A DNA stretch of 34,491 nt, from assembly GCF_017308015.1 (NCBI RefSeq), contig NZ_JAFKFW010000038.1, positions 1-34,491 of the forward strand, in the 5' to 3' direction. The notes beneath the pieces were generated by a model that saw only the letters and a program-made list of their open reading frames with translations, searched no databases and was not told where the DNA came from. Origin of the DNA: Allobosea sp. GTDB lineage: Bacteria; Pseudomonadota; Alphaproteobacteria; Rhizobiales; Beijerinckiaceae. The position numbers and the translations under genes were made by a program. Positions 16,878 through 26,602 of the stretch are shown here, piece by piece (the stretch's first letter is position 1; every line of letters starts with the position of its first letter).

Positions 16878-17513
16878 TCAGATCGGCATGCCGGCAGCTC
16901 GGGGCCGCCAGAGCCCCTCCCTTCCGGCATCCGCCGACAGGTCGAGCTCGACAACAATGCCGGCTCTGATGCGTCGCCGCAGACTGTCGGCATGCCCGGA
17001 AACGATGCAGAGTGCGCCTTGCTCAGAGAGAGCCTGGAGCCGCGTCCGCGACACACTCAGCTCGGACGCCAGCAACCGATCGAGGCGCAACCTGGCCGGA
17101 ACCGGAACCATCAGTTCAATCTCCAGATGCGTCCAGTCGCAGGCCTCGCACAGGACGTCCTTGACGATACTGAATTCTGGAAACTCGTCGATGCGCTGCG
17201 CCCTGCGCCGCAATGCATCGAGATCGAACGCCTCCGCCCGGATCCAGAGCGGATCGTTGGACTGAAGCGCCGCAAGAATGCGAGGATCGATGTCGCGGAT
17301 GTTCCGCCGTTCGAAGATCGGGCGGTTCCAGGTCTTGTCGCAGCCGACGCATCTGTAGATCAGCCAGGCATCGAGGCTGCGGCCATTGGCGTTGAGCCGG
17401 GCTTTGCCGCTGGAGCGGAAGGCTCTCGGCCCGCCGCAACCGTTGCAGTTTATCCAGGGTTGGGGAGGGATTTGCGGCGTGATGGTCCATCGAACCCGAA
17501 GTTTCGCGCACAT
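16878..17513 (-). CDS. DUF1062 family zinc-ribbon protein
   Basis: A 211-residue protein matching the DUF1062 pattern: RWTITPQIPP start, CNGCGG (Cys23/Cys26), then FRSSGKARLNANGRSLDAWLI (split here by residue ~50) and YRCVGCDKTWN (Cys55/Cys58). The four cysteines would bind one zinc ion. A further CEAC pair is at 122/125. The C-terminal part (~139-190: RLRLDRLLASELSVSRTRLQ, then ALSEQGAL) resembles an S4 RNA-binding domain. Function unknown; RNA binding is an inference from that resemblance. It stands alone, with ~400 bases of gene-free DNA upstream and its own terminator, and looks like a later arrival in this neighbourhood. Confidence 0.75.
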   Translation of the reverse strand: MCAKLRVRWTITPQIPPQPWINCNGCGGPRAFRSSGKARLNANGRSLDAWLIYRCVGCDKTWNRPIFERRNIRDIDPRILAALQSNDPLWIRAEAFDLDALRRRAQRIDEFPEFSIVKDVLCEACDWTHLEIELMVPVPARLRLDRLLASELSVSRTRLQALSEQGALCIVSGHADSLRRRIRAGIVVELDLSADAGREGLWRPRAAGMPI

Positions 17514-17909
17514 AGCAGTCTTGGTCTTCCATTCGGAAGTTCACCAAGATGGCGCGTGAGAACCCCTTGTCGGGCACGGAGTGGCGGTGCTTCAGGTGGT
17601 CGAAGAGCAGAGACAGCGGGCGCTGCACTGGCACGGTGGAACAATGCCAAACCGGTCTCTCGCCACCACCCGACGAACGTATTCATACGCCGATGGCTGA
17701 GCGCCGCCGGCTGTACGGGTGAACTGGATTGAGACCGGATTTACTTAGGCAAAGCCTACCTCGACGCGCCAAAGCTCTTCGACATCAGCGATAGCAGGGG
17801 ACCCGCTTCAGCGGGAGCCGTACGCGGCCCGAAACGAGGAGAGTCGCGACATGAGACAATTCTGCAACGTCGCGCCGGACAGCCCCGACCTGCTCGGCGC
17901 GAAGCATTG
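17514..17909. other. Gene-free interval between DUF1062 and DUF1467 genes
   Basis: About 396 bases without a recognisable gene on either strand. Short translations of all frames show no family resemblance and no transposase remnant. It has small palindromes only: TAGGC-AAA-GCCTA near 17750 and CCCGC-TTCA-GCGGG near 17810. The DUF1062 promoter should be at its left end, but I see no convincing -35/-10 pair. Confidence 0.6.
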
Positions 17910-18140
17910 TCAGATATCGTAGGCTACCCAGACATACCAGACGCCGACAAAGATCACTGCCGCGATCAGCGAGGTGATGACGGCCTTCTTCAGCAACCCC
18001 GGCATAACCGGCGCACCGGGCTCGGTGCCGGCCACGACATCGCCCGCCTCGTGCTGGCTGCGGATGCCGAAAGGCAGCACCGCAAAAAGCGTGATCCACC
18101 AGATCACGAAATAGAGGGCCAGGCCGCCGACGATGTTCAT
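17910..18140 (-). CDS. DUF1467 small membrane protein
   Basis: A 76-residue inner-membrane protein with two hydrophobic helices (residues ~5-24 and ~52-72) around a short polar loop containing PFGIRSQ, the hallmark of DUF1467. The family is restricted mainly to alphaproteobacteria and usually sits after mce, as here with ridA between. Function unknown. The ATG overlaps the ridA stop in ATGA, so the two are translationally coupled. It is the last gene of the rnj-mce-ridA direction of transcription; no strong terminator follows. Confidence 0.88.
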   Translation of the reverse strand: MNIVGGLALYFVIWWITLFAVLPFGIRSQHEAGDVVAGTEPGAPVMPGLLKKAVITSLIAAVIFVGVWYVWVAYDI

Positions 18141-18544
18141 GCCCCCTTCCCCGCGAGCGCGATGCAGGAGAAGGCGACGCGCGCCTCGGTCGGCACGCCG
18201 AAGCGCGCGGTGTGGCGGGCCGGCAAACCACCGGGGAAATGCTTCACATATTCGGCGTTGCAGACGGCATAATCGGCCGGATCGGTGATCAGCATCGTCA
18301 TCTGGACGACCCGGTCGAGCGAGGTACCGGCTTCCGCCAGGATCTCGGCGATACGGCCGAGCGCATTGCGCACCTCCTCGGCGGGGGTCTGGCCGCGATG
18401 GACGCCGCGCGCCGGATCATGCGGCGCGGAATGCCCGGAGACGAAGACCAGCCCGCCAGCAATGGTGGCGGCGCTGAAGGGACGCGGCGAGCCTTCTTCC
18501 GGCTGACCCAAAAAAGCGATGTCCGTCGAAGCGATGTCAGTCAT
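18137..18544 (-). CDS. RidA family protein
   Basis: YjgF/YER057c/UK114 family member, about 135 residues. Canonical RidA hydrolyses reactive enamine/imine intermediates made by PLP enzymes. The family features are the GLVFVSGHSAPHD strand near the start, EEVRNALGRIAEILAEAG helix, VVQMTMLITD and the C-terminal VAFSCIALAGKG with Arg residues before it. It may belong to one of the non-archetypal Rid groups, so deaminase activity is not certain. I start it at the ATG at 18544; a TTG at 18553 overlapping the mce stop is possible. The gene lies between mce and DUF1467, which are usually direct neighbours. Confidence 0.85.
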   Translation of the reverse strand: MTDIASTDIAFLGQPEEGSPRPFSAATIAGGLVFVSGHSAPHDPARGVHRGQTPAEEVRNALGRIAEILAEAGTSLDRVVQMTMLITDPADYAVCNAEYVKHFPGGLPARHTARFGVPTEARVAFSCIALAGKGA

Positions 18545-18549
18545 TGTCG

Positions 18550-18954
18550 TCAAGCCTGTTCGAGTTCGACCAGTGTACCCAGAAAATCCTTTGGGTGCAG
18601 AAACAGCACCGGCTTGCCGTGGGCGCCGATGCGCGGCTCGCCGGAACCGAGGATGCGGGCGCCTTGCGCCTTCAGACGATCGCGCGCCGCGAGGATGTCG
18701 TCGACCTCGTAGCAGATGTGGTGGATGCCGCCATCGGCATTGCGTTCGAGGAACTTGGCGATCGGTGAATCGGCGCCGAGCGGCTCCAGCAATTCGATCT
18801 TGGTGTTGGGCAGTTCGACGAAAACGACCGTGACGCCGTGCTCCGGCTCGGGCTGCGGCTGCGAGACCCGCGCGCCGAGCGTATCGCGATAGAGCGCCGT
18901 CGAAGCTTCAAGATCCTTCACCGCAATGGCGACGTGGTTCAGGCGTCCGATCAT
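18550..18954 (-). CDS. mce: Methylmalonyl-CoA epimerase
   Basis: Glyoxalase/VOC-fold enzyme interconverting (2R)- and (2S)-methylmalonyl-CoA in propionate degradation. Two beta-alpha-beta halves carry the metal ligands: His in RLNHVAIAV, Glu/His in the HGVTVVFVEL and GGIHHICYEV segments, and Glu in the closing GTLVELEQ. The ATG at 18954 has GGAGAGG six bases ahead, better than the ATG two codons upstream (18960). It has 134 residues, as expected. The mutase and propionyl-CoA carboxylase genes are not in the window. Confidence 0.92.
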   Translation of the reverse strand: MIGRLNHVAIAVKDLEASTALYRDTLGARVSQPQPEPEHGVTVVFVELPNTKIELLEPLGADSPIAKFLERNADGGIHHICYEVDDILAARDRLKAQGARILGSGEPRIGAHGKPVLFLHPKDFLGTLVELEQA

Positions 18955-18987
18955 CTGCATCCTCTCCGGCGGGGCCGTGCGGTCTTT

Positions 18988-20658
18988 CTACACCTCGACG
19001 ACCAGCGCATGCACCAGCGGCTTCTTGCCCCACTCGTCGTTGACCGCGCTGCGCACGCCGCGTTCCAGCGCGTTGCGCAGGGCTTCGGGATCGCGACGGC
19101 GGGCCTTCGGGATATTGTCGATGAGATCGCCGACGGCATCGGCAACAAACTCGTCGAAATCGATGCCGCCGAGCGTGCGCGGCGGCAGGCCCAGCACGGC
19201 GATCTCCGGCTCGCCGGCAATGCCGCCCTTCTCGTCGACGGCGACCGCGATCGAGACGATGCCAGCGAAGGACAGCCGACGACGCTCCTGAATCGTCCTC
19301 TCCAGCGCGTTCACCAGCAGGGAGCCGTCCTGATAGAGCCGCCCATGAGGCGCTTCGTCGATCTTGCGCGCGCCCTCGGCCGAGATTGCGACGACGTCGC
19401 CATTGCCGGCACGCAGGACATGCTTGACGCCGAGGCCGCGGGCGAAGGTTTCGTGCTCGGCCAGGTGCAGGTCCTCGCCATGGGCCGGGATCGCGATCTG
19501 CGGCTTCAGCCAGCCATAGAGCCGGGCCATCTCCTCGCGGCGGGGATGGCCGGAGACATGAACCAGATGCGTCCGGTCGGTGATGATCTCGATCTTGTCG
19601 CGAGCCAGCGCATTCAGGATGTTGCCGACCGACTTCTCATTGCCGGGAATGGTGCGCGAGGAAAAGATCACGCGGTCGCCCGGCGAGAGCGCGATCTCGG
19701 GATGATCGTCCGATGCGATGCGCGAGAGCGCGGCGCGCGGCTCGCCCTGGCTGCCTGTGACCAGCGCCACGACCTTGTCACGCGGCAGGTAGCCATAGGC
19801 ATCGACCGGGCGGAAGCCGGGAACGCCGTCGAGATACCCGCATTCTCGGGCGACATCGATGACCCTATCCATGGCCCGGCCGACGACCACGACCTCGCGG
19901 TCGTTGGCCATCGCCGCTTCCGCGACGGCGCGCAGGCGCGCGACATTGGAGGCGAAGGTCGTGACGGCGACGCGGCCCGGCGCCGATGCGACCAGTTCCT
20001 TCATCTTGGCGGCGACATCAGCTTCGCTCGGGCTGGTGCCGTCGCGCATGACATTGGTCGAATCGCAGACCAGCGCCAGAACGCCCTCGTCGCCGAGTTC
20101 GCGCAGACGCTTCTCGTCGGTCGGCAGGCCAACACGCGGGGTCGGGTCGATCTTCCAGTCGCCGGTATGGACGACGAGGCCGGCAGGCGTGCGGATCGCG
20201 AGCGCATTCGATTCCGGGATCGAGTGGGCCACCGGCACGAACTCGATGTCGAAGGGGCCGAGCGTGATCGCGCCGCCCTGCGGCACGACGTTGATCTCGA
20301 CATTGGGTGCACCGGGCTCGGAGAGCCGGCGCGTCGCGAGGAGACCGGCGGCGAAGCGCGTGCAGTAAACCGGCGCGCGAAGGGAGGGCCAGAGCGCGGC
20401 GAGCGCGCCGATATGGTCCTCATGGGCGTGAGTGATGACGATGCCGAGGAGGTTCGCCCGCTCCTCGATGATGTAGCGCAGATCAGGCAGGACGATATCG
20501 ACGCCCGGCGCCTCCGGCCCGGCAAACGACAGGCCGCAATCGACCAGGATCCACTTTCGTCGCCCTTCCGGCCCGAAGCCGTAGAGAGCAGCATTCATGC
20601 CGATCTCGCCGAGGCCGCCGAGAGGAACGAAAACGAGCTGGACGGAAGAGCGGGTCAC
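18988..20658 (-). CDS. rnj: Ribonuclease J
   Basis: Metallo-beta-lactamase/beta-CASP ribonuclease with endo- and 5'-exonuclease activity in mRNA decay and rRNA maturation. The zinc motif HAHEDH is at 77-82, with later ligands in HTGDW, SGHPRREEM and PAHGE. I chose the GTG at 20658 because AAGGA stands six bases before it and the protein then starts VTRSSVQLVFVPLGGLGEIG as in relatives; the frame is open to 20733 but that extension shows no family resemblance. This gives 556 residues. The gene lies between birA and mce, the usual alphaproteobacterial order. Confidence 0.94.
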   Translation of the reverse strand: MTRSSVQLVFVPLGGLGEIGMNAALYGFGPEGRRKWILVDCGLSFAGPEAPGVDIVLPDLRYIIEERANLLGIVITHAHEDHIGALAALWPSLRAPVYCTRFAAGLLATRRLSEPGAPNVEINVVPQGGAITLGPFDIEFVPVAHSIPESNALAIRTPAGLVVHTGDWKIDPTPRVGLPTDEKRLRELGDEGVLALVCDSTNVMRDGTSPSEADVAAKMKELVASAPGRVAVTTFASNVARLRAVAEAAMANDREVVVVGRAMDRVIDVARECGYLDGVPGFRPVDAYGYLPRDKVVALVTGSQGEPRAALSRIASDDHPEIALSPGDRVIFSSRTIPGNEKSVGNILNALARDKIEIITDRTHLVHVSGHPRREEMARLYGWLKPQIAIPAHGEDLHLAEHETFARGLGVKHVLRAGNGDVVAISAEGARKIDEAPHGRLYQDGSLLVNALERTIQERRRLSFAGIVSIAVAVDEKGGIAGEPEIAVLGLPPRTLGGIDFDEFVADAVGDLIDNIPKARRRDPEALRNALERGVRSAVNDEWGKKPLVHALVVEV

Positions 20659-20755
20659 TGGAATTCCTTGATGATCGGCAGGCTTTGCAGCCCTAACATG
20701 GCGAGCGGCACGCCTCCATAGCGACACGCTCATTCATCCATCGACGTGAGCTCAT

Positions 20756-20853
20756 CCGTCACGGCAAGGAACGAAGGGATGAAGCGATCCGTCACGCTGG
20801 GCTCGACGGCTCACCCGATCCCCTGGATTGCCCCGCTGCGCTCGCGGTGACGG
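20756..20853. repeat. Intergenic palindromic element next to birA
   Basis: CCGTCAC (20756-20762) and GTGACGG (20847-20853) are the ends of an imperfect palindrome; the arms read GGCAAGGAACGAAGGGAT-type and, on the other side, GGATTGCCCCGCTGCGCTCG. The pattern (sequence like GTCA-GCGAGG, GAAGC-ATCC, GGATTGC, GCTCGC-GTGAC) resembles a dispersed element frequent in Bradyrhizobium and relatives. It abuts the birA stop codon directly. Confidence 0.6.
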
Positions 20854-21618
20854 CTAGCCCTGCGCCGGGGAGCCGAAGAACAGATCGCCCGCATCGATCA
20901 CGCGGCGGCCGGTTTCGGTTTCGAGCTCGAGGCGTCCAGCCGGGTCGAGGCCGGCGAAACGGCCGGTCAGCGGCCCCTCCGGCAGGCGGATGGTGATGAC
21001 CTCGCCAAGGAAGGCTGCGCGTTCCAGCCAGGCGGCGCGGGTCGGCCCGAAGCCGCCCGGCTGCGACCAGACGGCGAAGCGCCGGGAGAAGGCATCGCTG
21101 AGGCCTGTGAGCATGGCCTCGACATTGGCCTGCGGCGCTGCGGCCTTGAGAAAGGTCGCGGGATAGGGCGTGTCCGACGGGCAAGAGGCGATATTGACGC
21201 CGCAGCCGACGATGACGTTGAAGCGCCCTGCCCGGCTCTCACCCTCCAGCAGCAGGCCCGAGGTCTTGGCGCGGTCGAGCAGCAGGTCGTTCGGCCATTT
21301 CAGCCTGAGGCCGGCAGCGGACGGGCCGAGCAGTTTCGCGGCGGCATCGTGCAGGGCGAGCCCCACGACGAAGCCGAGCTGCGGTGCCATGGCAGGTTCG
21401 CATGGATCGGTCAGGAGCAGGCTGGCGTAGAGATTGCCGGGCGGCGAGCCCCATTGCCGGCCGTGGCGCCCGCGGCCCGCATTCTGGCTGCGGGCCACGA
21501 TCCAGAGCTTGCCAGGTTCGCCCTGATCGAGCGCGCGACGGGCCTCCTCCATGGTGGAGCCGACCTCGTCGCGGACGATCAGACGATAGCCCGCGGCGCG
21601 GGCGGCCTCCCCAAGCAC
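20854..21618 (-). CDS. birA: Biotin--[acetyl-CoA-carboxylase] ligase
   Basis: Attaches biotin to the lysine of biotin carboxyl carrier proteins via biotinyl-AMP. Residues ~17-25 (EVGSTMEEA), the biotin/ATP loop GRGRHGRQW (48-56), KWPNDLLL (~108-115) and the GVNI segment are in place, and the small C-terminal SH3-like domain starts around 205. There is no N-terminal helix-turn-helix, so this is the non-repressor class. It starts at a GTG; an in-frame TGA lies two codons upstream (21625-21627), so no longer start exists. It has 254 residues and begins 11 bases after nuoN, probably co-transcribed. Confidence 0.92.
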   Translation of the reverse strand: MLGEAARAAGYRLIVRDEVGSTMEEARRALDQGEPGKLWIVARSQNAGRGRHGRQWGSPPGNLYASLLLTDPCEPAMAPQLGFVVGLALHDAAAKLLGPSAAGLRLKWPNDLLLDRAKTSGLLLEGESRAGRFNVIVGCGVNIASCPSDTPYPATFLKAAAPQANVEAMLTGLSDAFSRRFAVWSQPGGFGPTRAAWLERAAFLGEVITIRLPEGPLTGRFAGLDPAGRLELETETGRRVIDAGDLFFGSPAQG

Positions 21619-21629
21619 GCGTCGTCAGC

Positions 21630-23057
21630 TCAGAAGAGCGACCTGGCCGCCGCGGCAGCGGAGTCGAAGAGCGGCGCCGGCACCAGCGAGAGCACCAGCA
21701 CAAACAGCGCGGAGACCATCAGGACCGTGCGCACGCCAAGGTCGGATGTCTCGAAGGCCGGCTTCGGCTCGTCGAAATACATCACCTTGACGATGCGCAG
21801 ATAGTAGTAGGCGCCAACCACGCTGGTCAGCACGCCGATCACGGCGAGCACATAGAGCTTGGCGTTGATCGCCGCGAGGAAGACGTACCACTTCGCCCAG
21901 AAACCGGCGAGCGGCGGAATGCCGGCGAGCGAGAACATCATCATCGCCATCGCGAAGGCCATCCAGCCATTGGTACGGGACAGGCCGGCAAGCTCCGAGA
22001 TATCTTCCACGAGCTTGCCGTCGCGGCGCATCATCAGCACGCAGGCGAAGGCAGCGAGCGTGGTGGCGAGGTAGATCGCCATGTAGGTCATCACGCCCTG
22101 CACGCCCTCGGGCGTGCCGGCGGCGAGACCGACCAGCGCGTAGCCCATGTTCGCAATCGAGGAATAGGCAAGCAGGCGCTTGATATTGCGCTGGCCGATC
22201 GCGGCGAAGGCACCGAGCGCCATCGAGGCGATCGAGATGAAGACGATGATCTGGCGCCAGTCATGGATGGCGCCCGGGAAGGCGCCGATGAAGACGCGGA
22301 TCACCATCGCCATCGCCGCCATCTTGGGAGCCGAGGCGAAGAAGGCGGCGACCGGGGTCGGCGCACCTTCGTAGACATCGGGCGTCCACATATGGAACGG
22401 CACGGCCGAGATCTTGAAGGCGACGCCGGCCGCGATGAAGACGATGCCGAAGATCAGGCCGATGCCGGCATGGCCGCCGGCCGTCGCCGCGGCGATGCCG
22501 GTGAAGGTGACGGTGCCGGTGAAGCCATAGACCAGCGAGCCGCCATAGAGCAGCATGCCGGAGGACAGCGCACCGAGCACGAAGTACTTCAGGCCGGCTT
22601 CCGTCGACTTCGCGTTGTCGCGATCGAAGGCGGCGATGACGTAGAGCGCGAGCGACTGCAGTTCGAGGCCGACATAGAGGCTGATGAGATCATTGGCCGA
22701 GATCATCATCATCATGCCGAGCGTCGAGAGCACGACGAGGATCGGGAACTCGAAACGCATCGTGCCCTGGCGCCGCAGCGTGCCCGCCGAAAGCAGGATG
22801 GCCGCGCCGGCGCCGATGAGCGTCAGCACCTTCATGAAACGGGCGAAGCCGTCGACGATGAAGCCGTCGTTGAAGGTCAGCATCTTGCCGCTGCCCAAGA
22901 CGACCACCACCAGCGCGACCGCGAGCAGCACCAGCGCCAGCCCTTCGAGCAGGCGCATCGCGCGCGCGCCCTGGATCGCGCCGACCAGCACCATGGCGAT
23001 GGCGCCGGTGGCGAGGATGATTTCCGGCAGGGCCGGGCCGAGAGCGGGCAGAGCCAT
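21630..23057 (-). CDS. nuoN: NADH-quinone oxidoreductase subunit N
   Basis: Antiporter-like proton-pumping subunit of complex I, 475 residues with about 14 transmembrane helices. It carries the family segments [19 protein letters not shown] (with the helix-5 Glu), [19 protein letters not shown] and [14 protein letters not shown]. It is the last nuo gene, followed by birA after 11 bases, a neighbourhood typical of alphaproteobacteria. The gap to nuoM is 9 bases. Confidence 0.97.
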   Translation of the reverse strand: MALPALGPALPEIILATGAIAMVLVGAIQGARAMRLLEGLALVLLAVALVVVVLGSGKMLTFNDGFIVDGFARFMKVLTLIGAGAAILLSAGTLRRQGTMRFEFPILVVLSTLGMMMMISANDLISLYVGLELQSLALYVIAAFDRDNAKSTEAGLKYFVLGALSSGMLLYGGSLVYGFTGTVTFTGIAAATAGGHAGIGLIFGIVFIAAGVAFKISAVPFHMWTPDVYEGAPTPVAAFFASAPKMAAMAMVIRVFIGAFPGAIHDWRQIIVFISIASMALGAFAAIGQRNIKRLLAYSSIANMGYALVGLAAGTPEGVQGVMTYMAIYLATTLAAFACVLMMRRDGKLVEDISELAGLSRTNGWMAFAMAMMMFSLAGIPPLAGFWAKWYVFLAAINAKLYVLAVIGVLTSVVGAYYYLRIVKVMYFDEPKPAFETSDLGVRTVLMVSALFVLVLSLVPAPLFDSAAAAARSLF

Positions 23058-23066
23058 GACGAGACC

Positions 23067-24581
23067 TTACTGCGCGGCGGCCAGCGCCGTCTTCGCGACG
23101 GCGAGGGCTGCCTGATAGTTCTTGATGAGCGCCTCGGTCGGCGCCGCGAAGGCATCGAGGATCGTGTGCGGCTGGATGCCGTACCAGATCGTCAGCAGGA
23201 CGAGCGGGACGAGGATCAGGGCCTCACGACCGTTCAGATCCTTGATGTCCTTCAGTTCCGGCCTGACGAGCTCGCCGAAGACGACGCGGCGATAGAGCCA
23301 GAGCGCATAGGCCGCCGAAAGGATGACGCCGGAGGTTGCGAAGAACGCAACCCAGGGATTGGCGCGGAACGCACCGAGCAGCGTCAGGAACTCACCGACG
23401 AAGCCGGAGGTGCCGGGAAGACCGACATTGGCCATGGTGAAGACCATGAAGACGACGGCATAGGCCGGCATGCGGTTCACCAGGCCGCCATAGGCAGCGA
23501 TCTCGCGGGTGTGCATGCGGTCGTAGATCACGCCGACGCAGAGGAAGAGCGCCCCGGAGACCAGCCCGTGGCTGACCATCTGGTACATCGCGCCCTGGAT
23601 GCCCTGCGGCGTCAGGGTGAAGAGGCCCATCGTCACGAAGCCCATATGGGCGACGGAGGAATAGGCGATCAGCTTCTTCATGTCCTCCTGCATCAGCGCC
23701 ACCAGCGAGGTGTAGACGATGGCGACGACCGAAAGGGCGAAGACCAGCGGCGCGAACAGGGCCGAGGCTTCCGGGAACATCGGGATCGAGAAGCGGATGA
23801 AGCCGTAGCCGCCCATCTTGAGCAGGATCGCCGCCAGGACGACGGAGCCGGCGGTCGGCGCCTCGACGTGGGCGTCCGGCAGCCAGGTATGGACCGGCCA
23901 CATCGGCATCTTCACCGCGAAGGAGGCGAAGAAGGCCAGCCACAGCCAGGGCTGCATCTGCGACGGGAATTTGTGTGCCAGCAGCGTCGGGATGTCGGTG
24001 GTGCCGGCGTTCCAGTACATCGCCATCACGGCGAGCAGCATCAGCACCGAGCCGAGCAGCGTGTAGAGGAAGAATTTGTAGGAGGCATAGACGCGCCGCT
24101 TGCCGCCCCAGATGCCGATGATCAGGAACATCGGGATCAGGCCTGCCTCGAAGAACAGGTAGAACAGCACGAGGTCGAGCGCCGCGAAGACGCCGATCAT
24201 CAGCGCTTCCAGCACCAGGAAGGCGATCATGTACTCGCGCACCCGCTTCTCGACCGAGGTCCAGGAGGCGAGGATGCAGAACGGCATCAGGAACGCCGTC
24301 AGCACGATGAAGGGGAAGGAGAAGCCGTCGACGCCGAGCTTGAACTTGATGGCCTCCGAGACCCAAGCGTGGGTCTCGACGAGCTGGAAACCCGGGTTGG
24401 CGGTGTCGAACTGGCCCCAGGCGATACAGGCGAGAGCGAAGGTCAGGACCGTCGTGATCAGCGCCGCCCAGCGGGCGTTGGACGCCACCGAAGCCTCGTC
24501 TCCGCGCTGCACCAGGATGAAGGCAGCGCCGACCAACGGCAGAACCAGAAGACCGGTGAGAATACCGAAACCTAACATCAT
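23067..24581 (-). CDS. nuoM: NADH-quinone oxidoreductase subunit M
   Basis: Second antiporter-like subunit of complex I, 504 residues, about 14 helices. The key helix-5 glutamate is Glu145 ([12 protein letters not shown]), the helix-7 lysine Lys224 ([18 protein letters not shown]), and [15 protein letters not shown] marks helix 10. A second ATG follows at codon 2. One base separates it from nuoL, so translation is probably coupled. Confidence 0.97.
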   Translation of the reverse strand: MMLGFGILTGLLVLPLVGAAFILVQRGDEASVASNARWAALITTVLTFALACIAWGQFDTANPGFQLVETHAWVSEAIKFKLGVDGFSFPFIVLTAFLMPFCILASWTSVEKRVREYMIAFLVLEALMIGVFAALDLVLFYLFFEAGLIPMFLIIGIWGGKRRVYASYKFFLYTLLGSVLMLLAVMAMYWNAGTTDIPTLLAHKFPSQMQPWLWLAFFASFAVKMPMWPVHTWLPDAHVEAPTAGSVVLAAILLKMGGYGFIRFSIPMFPEASALFAPLVFALSVVAIVYTSLVALMQEDMKKLIAYSSVAHMGFVTMGLFTLTPQGIQGAMYQMVSHGLVSGALFLCVGVIYDRMHTREIAAYGGLVNRMPAYAVVFMVFTMANVGLPGTSGFVGEFLTLLGAFRANPWVAFFATSGVILSAAYALWLYRRVVFGELVRPELKDIKDLNGREALILVPLVLLTIWYGIQPHTILDAFAAPTEALIKNYQAALAVAKTALAAAQ

Positions 24582-24582
24582 C

Positions 24583-26574
24583 TCACCCGCGAGCCACGAG
24601 ATACCAGGTCACGAGCCCAGCCACACCGATGAGCATGGCGAAGGCATAGTGATAGAGATAGCCGGTCTGCAGCCGGACCACGCGGTTGGTGACGTCGACC
24701 ACACGAGCCGAGACGCCATCCGGCCCGAAGCCGTCGATGACGAGCCCATCACCCTTCTTCCAGAGGAAGCGGCCGAGCCATTTCGACGGACGCACGAACA
24801 GGAAGTCGTAGAGTTCGTCGAAATACCACTTGTTGAGCAGGAACTGGTACAGTGCCGGGTTGGCGGCGGCGAGCTTGCCGGGAATGTCCGGCCGGCGGAC
24901 ATACATCAGATACGCCAGCGCGAAGCCGATCAGCATCGCCACGAACGGCGAAGCCACGACCCATTTCGGCACTTCATGCATCGCATGCAGGATGTGGTTG
25001 TCCTTGCCCATGAAGAGGGCCGACTTCCAGAACGTCTCGAAGTCGTGGCCGACAAAGGCTTCCTTGAAGACGACGCCGGCGAAGATCGCGCCGATCGACA
25101 GCACGACGAGCGGGATCAACATCACCCAGGGGCTCTCATGCGGCGTGTGGTCATGGCCATGGCCGTGATCGTCATGGCCGTGCGCATCGTGACCATGGCC
25201 CCAGCGCGGCTTGCCCTCGAAGGTCATGAAATAAAGCCGCCAGGAGTAGAAGGAGGTCATGCAGGCCGCGACGACGAGCAGCACGAAGGCGTAGGACGAA
25301 GCGAAACCACCGTTGCCTACCGAGGCATAGGCGCTCTCGATGATCGCGTCCTTCGAGAAGAAGCCGGCGAAGCCGAAGATCGTGCCGGGGATGCCGACAC
25401 CGGTCAGCGCCAGCGTGCCGATCGTCATGGCGGCGGCGGTGATCGGGATGTGCTTCCGCAGCCCGCCCATATGGCGCATGTCCTGCTCGTGATGCATCGC
25501 GTGGATGACCGAGCCCGCGCCCAGGAAGAGCAACGCCTTGAAGAAGGCGTGGGTGAACAGGTGGAAGATGCCGGCACCGTAATTGCCCACGCCGAGCGCG
25601 ACGAACATGTAGCCGAGCTGCGAGCAGGTCGAATAGGCGATGACGCGCTTGATGTCATTCTGCACGAGGCCGACCGTCGCCGCGAAGAAGGCGGTGGTGG
25701 CGCCGATGACGACGACGACGGTGAGCGCGACCGGGGCGTATTCGAAGACGGGCGACAGGCGCGCCACCATGAAAACGCCGGCCGTGACCATCGTCGCGGC
25801 ATGGATGAGAGCCGAAACCGGGGTCGGGCCTTCCATCGCGTCCGGTAGCCAGGTGTGCAGCAGGAACTGCGCCGACTTGCCCATCGCGCCCATGAAGAGC
25901 AGCAGGCAGGTCAGGGTCAGCGCATTCCAGTCATAGCCGAGGAAGCGGAAGCTCTGGCCCACCATCTCGCCGGCGCGCGGGAAGATCGCGTCGAAGGTGA
26001 CGGCCCCGAAGAGCACGAAGATCAGGAAGATACCGAGCAGGAAGCCGAAATCGCCGACGCGGTTGACGATGAAGGCCTTCATCGCCGCGGCGTTGGCCGA
26101 GGGCTTCTGGTACCAGAAGCCGATCAGCAGATAGGAGGCGAGGCCGACGCCCTCCCAGCCGAAGAACATCTGGACGAGGTTGTCCGCCGTCACCAGCATC
26201 AGCATGGCGAAGGTGAAGAGCGAGAGATAGGCAAAGAAGCGCGAGCGGTGCGCGTCCTCATGCATGTAGCCGATGGAATAGAGATGAACGAGGCTGGAGA
26301 CCGTGTTGACCACGACCAGCATCACCGCCGTCAGCGTGTCGACGCGGAAGGCCCAGTCGACCTGCAATTCGCCGGAGGAGATCCAGCTCGCGACCTGCAC
26401 GCGGGTCGTGCCGGAGCCGAAGCCGACCTGGGCGAGCGCGACCCAGGACAGGGCAGCCGAGACCATCAGCAGCGAGGTCGTGACGATCTCGGAGCCGCGC
26501 GCGCCGATCAGCCGACCGAAGAGGCCGGCGATCAGGAAGCCGATGAGAGGGAGGAAGACGATCGCGTGATACAT
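24583..26574 (-). CDS. nuoL: NADH-quinone oxidoreductase subunit L
   Basis: Distal proton-pumping subunit of complex I, 663 residues, with the antiporter core and the long lateral helix at the C-terminus. Glu141 ([14 protein letters not shown]), Lys233 (MGKSAQF), His338/His342/Lys346 ([14 protein letters not shown]) and Lys408-Asp409 line the proton path by comparison with E. coli. A histidine-rich loop (H460-H479: nine His in 20 residues) lies between helices after TFEGKPRWG, on the stretch 25138-25197. It starts 8 bases downstream of the end of the nuoK reading direction gap (26575-26602). Confidence 0.97.
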   Translation of the reverse strand: MYHAIVFLPLIGFLIAGLFGRLIGARGSEIVTTSLLMVSAALSWVALAQVGFGSGTTRVQVASWISSGELQVDWAFRVDTLTAVMLVVVNTVSSLVHLYSIGYMHEDAHRSRFFAYLSLFTFAMLMLVTADNLVQMFFGWEGVGLASYLLIGFWYQKPSANAAAMKAFIVNRVGDFGFLLGIFLIFVLFGAVTFDAIFPRAGEMVGQSFRFLGYDWNALTLTCLLLFMGAMGKSAQFLLHTWLPDAMEGPTPVSALIHAATMVTAGVFMVARLSPVFEYAPVALTVVVVIGATTAFFAATVGLVQNDIKRVIAYSTCSQLGYMFVALGVGNYGAGIFHLFTHAFFKALLFLGAGSVIHAMHHEQDMRHMGGLRKHIPITAAAMTIGTLALTGVGIPGTIFGFAGFFSKDAIIESAYASVGNGGFASSYAFVLLVVAACMTSFYSWRLYFMTFEGKPRWGHGHDAHGHDDHGHGHDHTPHESPWVMLIPLVVLSIGAIFAGVVFKEAFVGHDFETFWKSALFMGKDNHILHAMHEVPKWVVASPFVAMLIGFALAYLMYVRRPDIPGKLAAANPALYQFLLNKWYFDELYDFLFVRPSKWLGRFLWKKGDGLVIDGFGPDGVSARVVDVTNRVVRLQTGYLYHYAFAMLIGVAGLVTWYLVARG

Positions 26575-26602
26575 GGCAGTGAGGTCCAGGCGCGGGAGGC
26601 GC

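Noticed and set aside
18545-18553. TTG start for RidA overlapping the mce stop
   Set aside because: The ATG three codons later gives a normal N-terminus; TTG is less common and neither has a clear ribosome-binding site, so the ATG was preferred.
21384-24575. Long open frame on the + strand opposite nuoN and nuoM (about 1060 codons)
   Set aside because: Same mirror effect: composition is His/Asp/Glu/Arg-rich and shows no family, while the opposite strand encodes clear complex I subunits.
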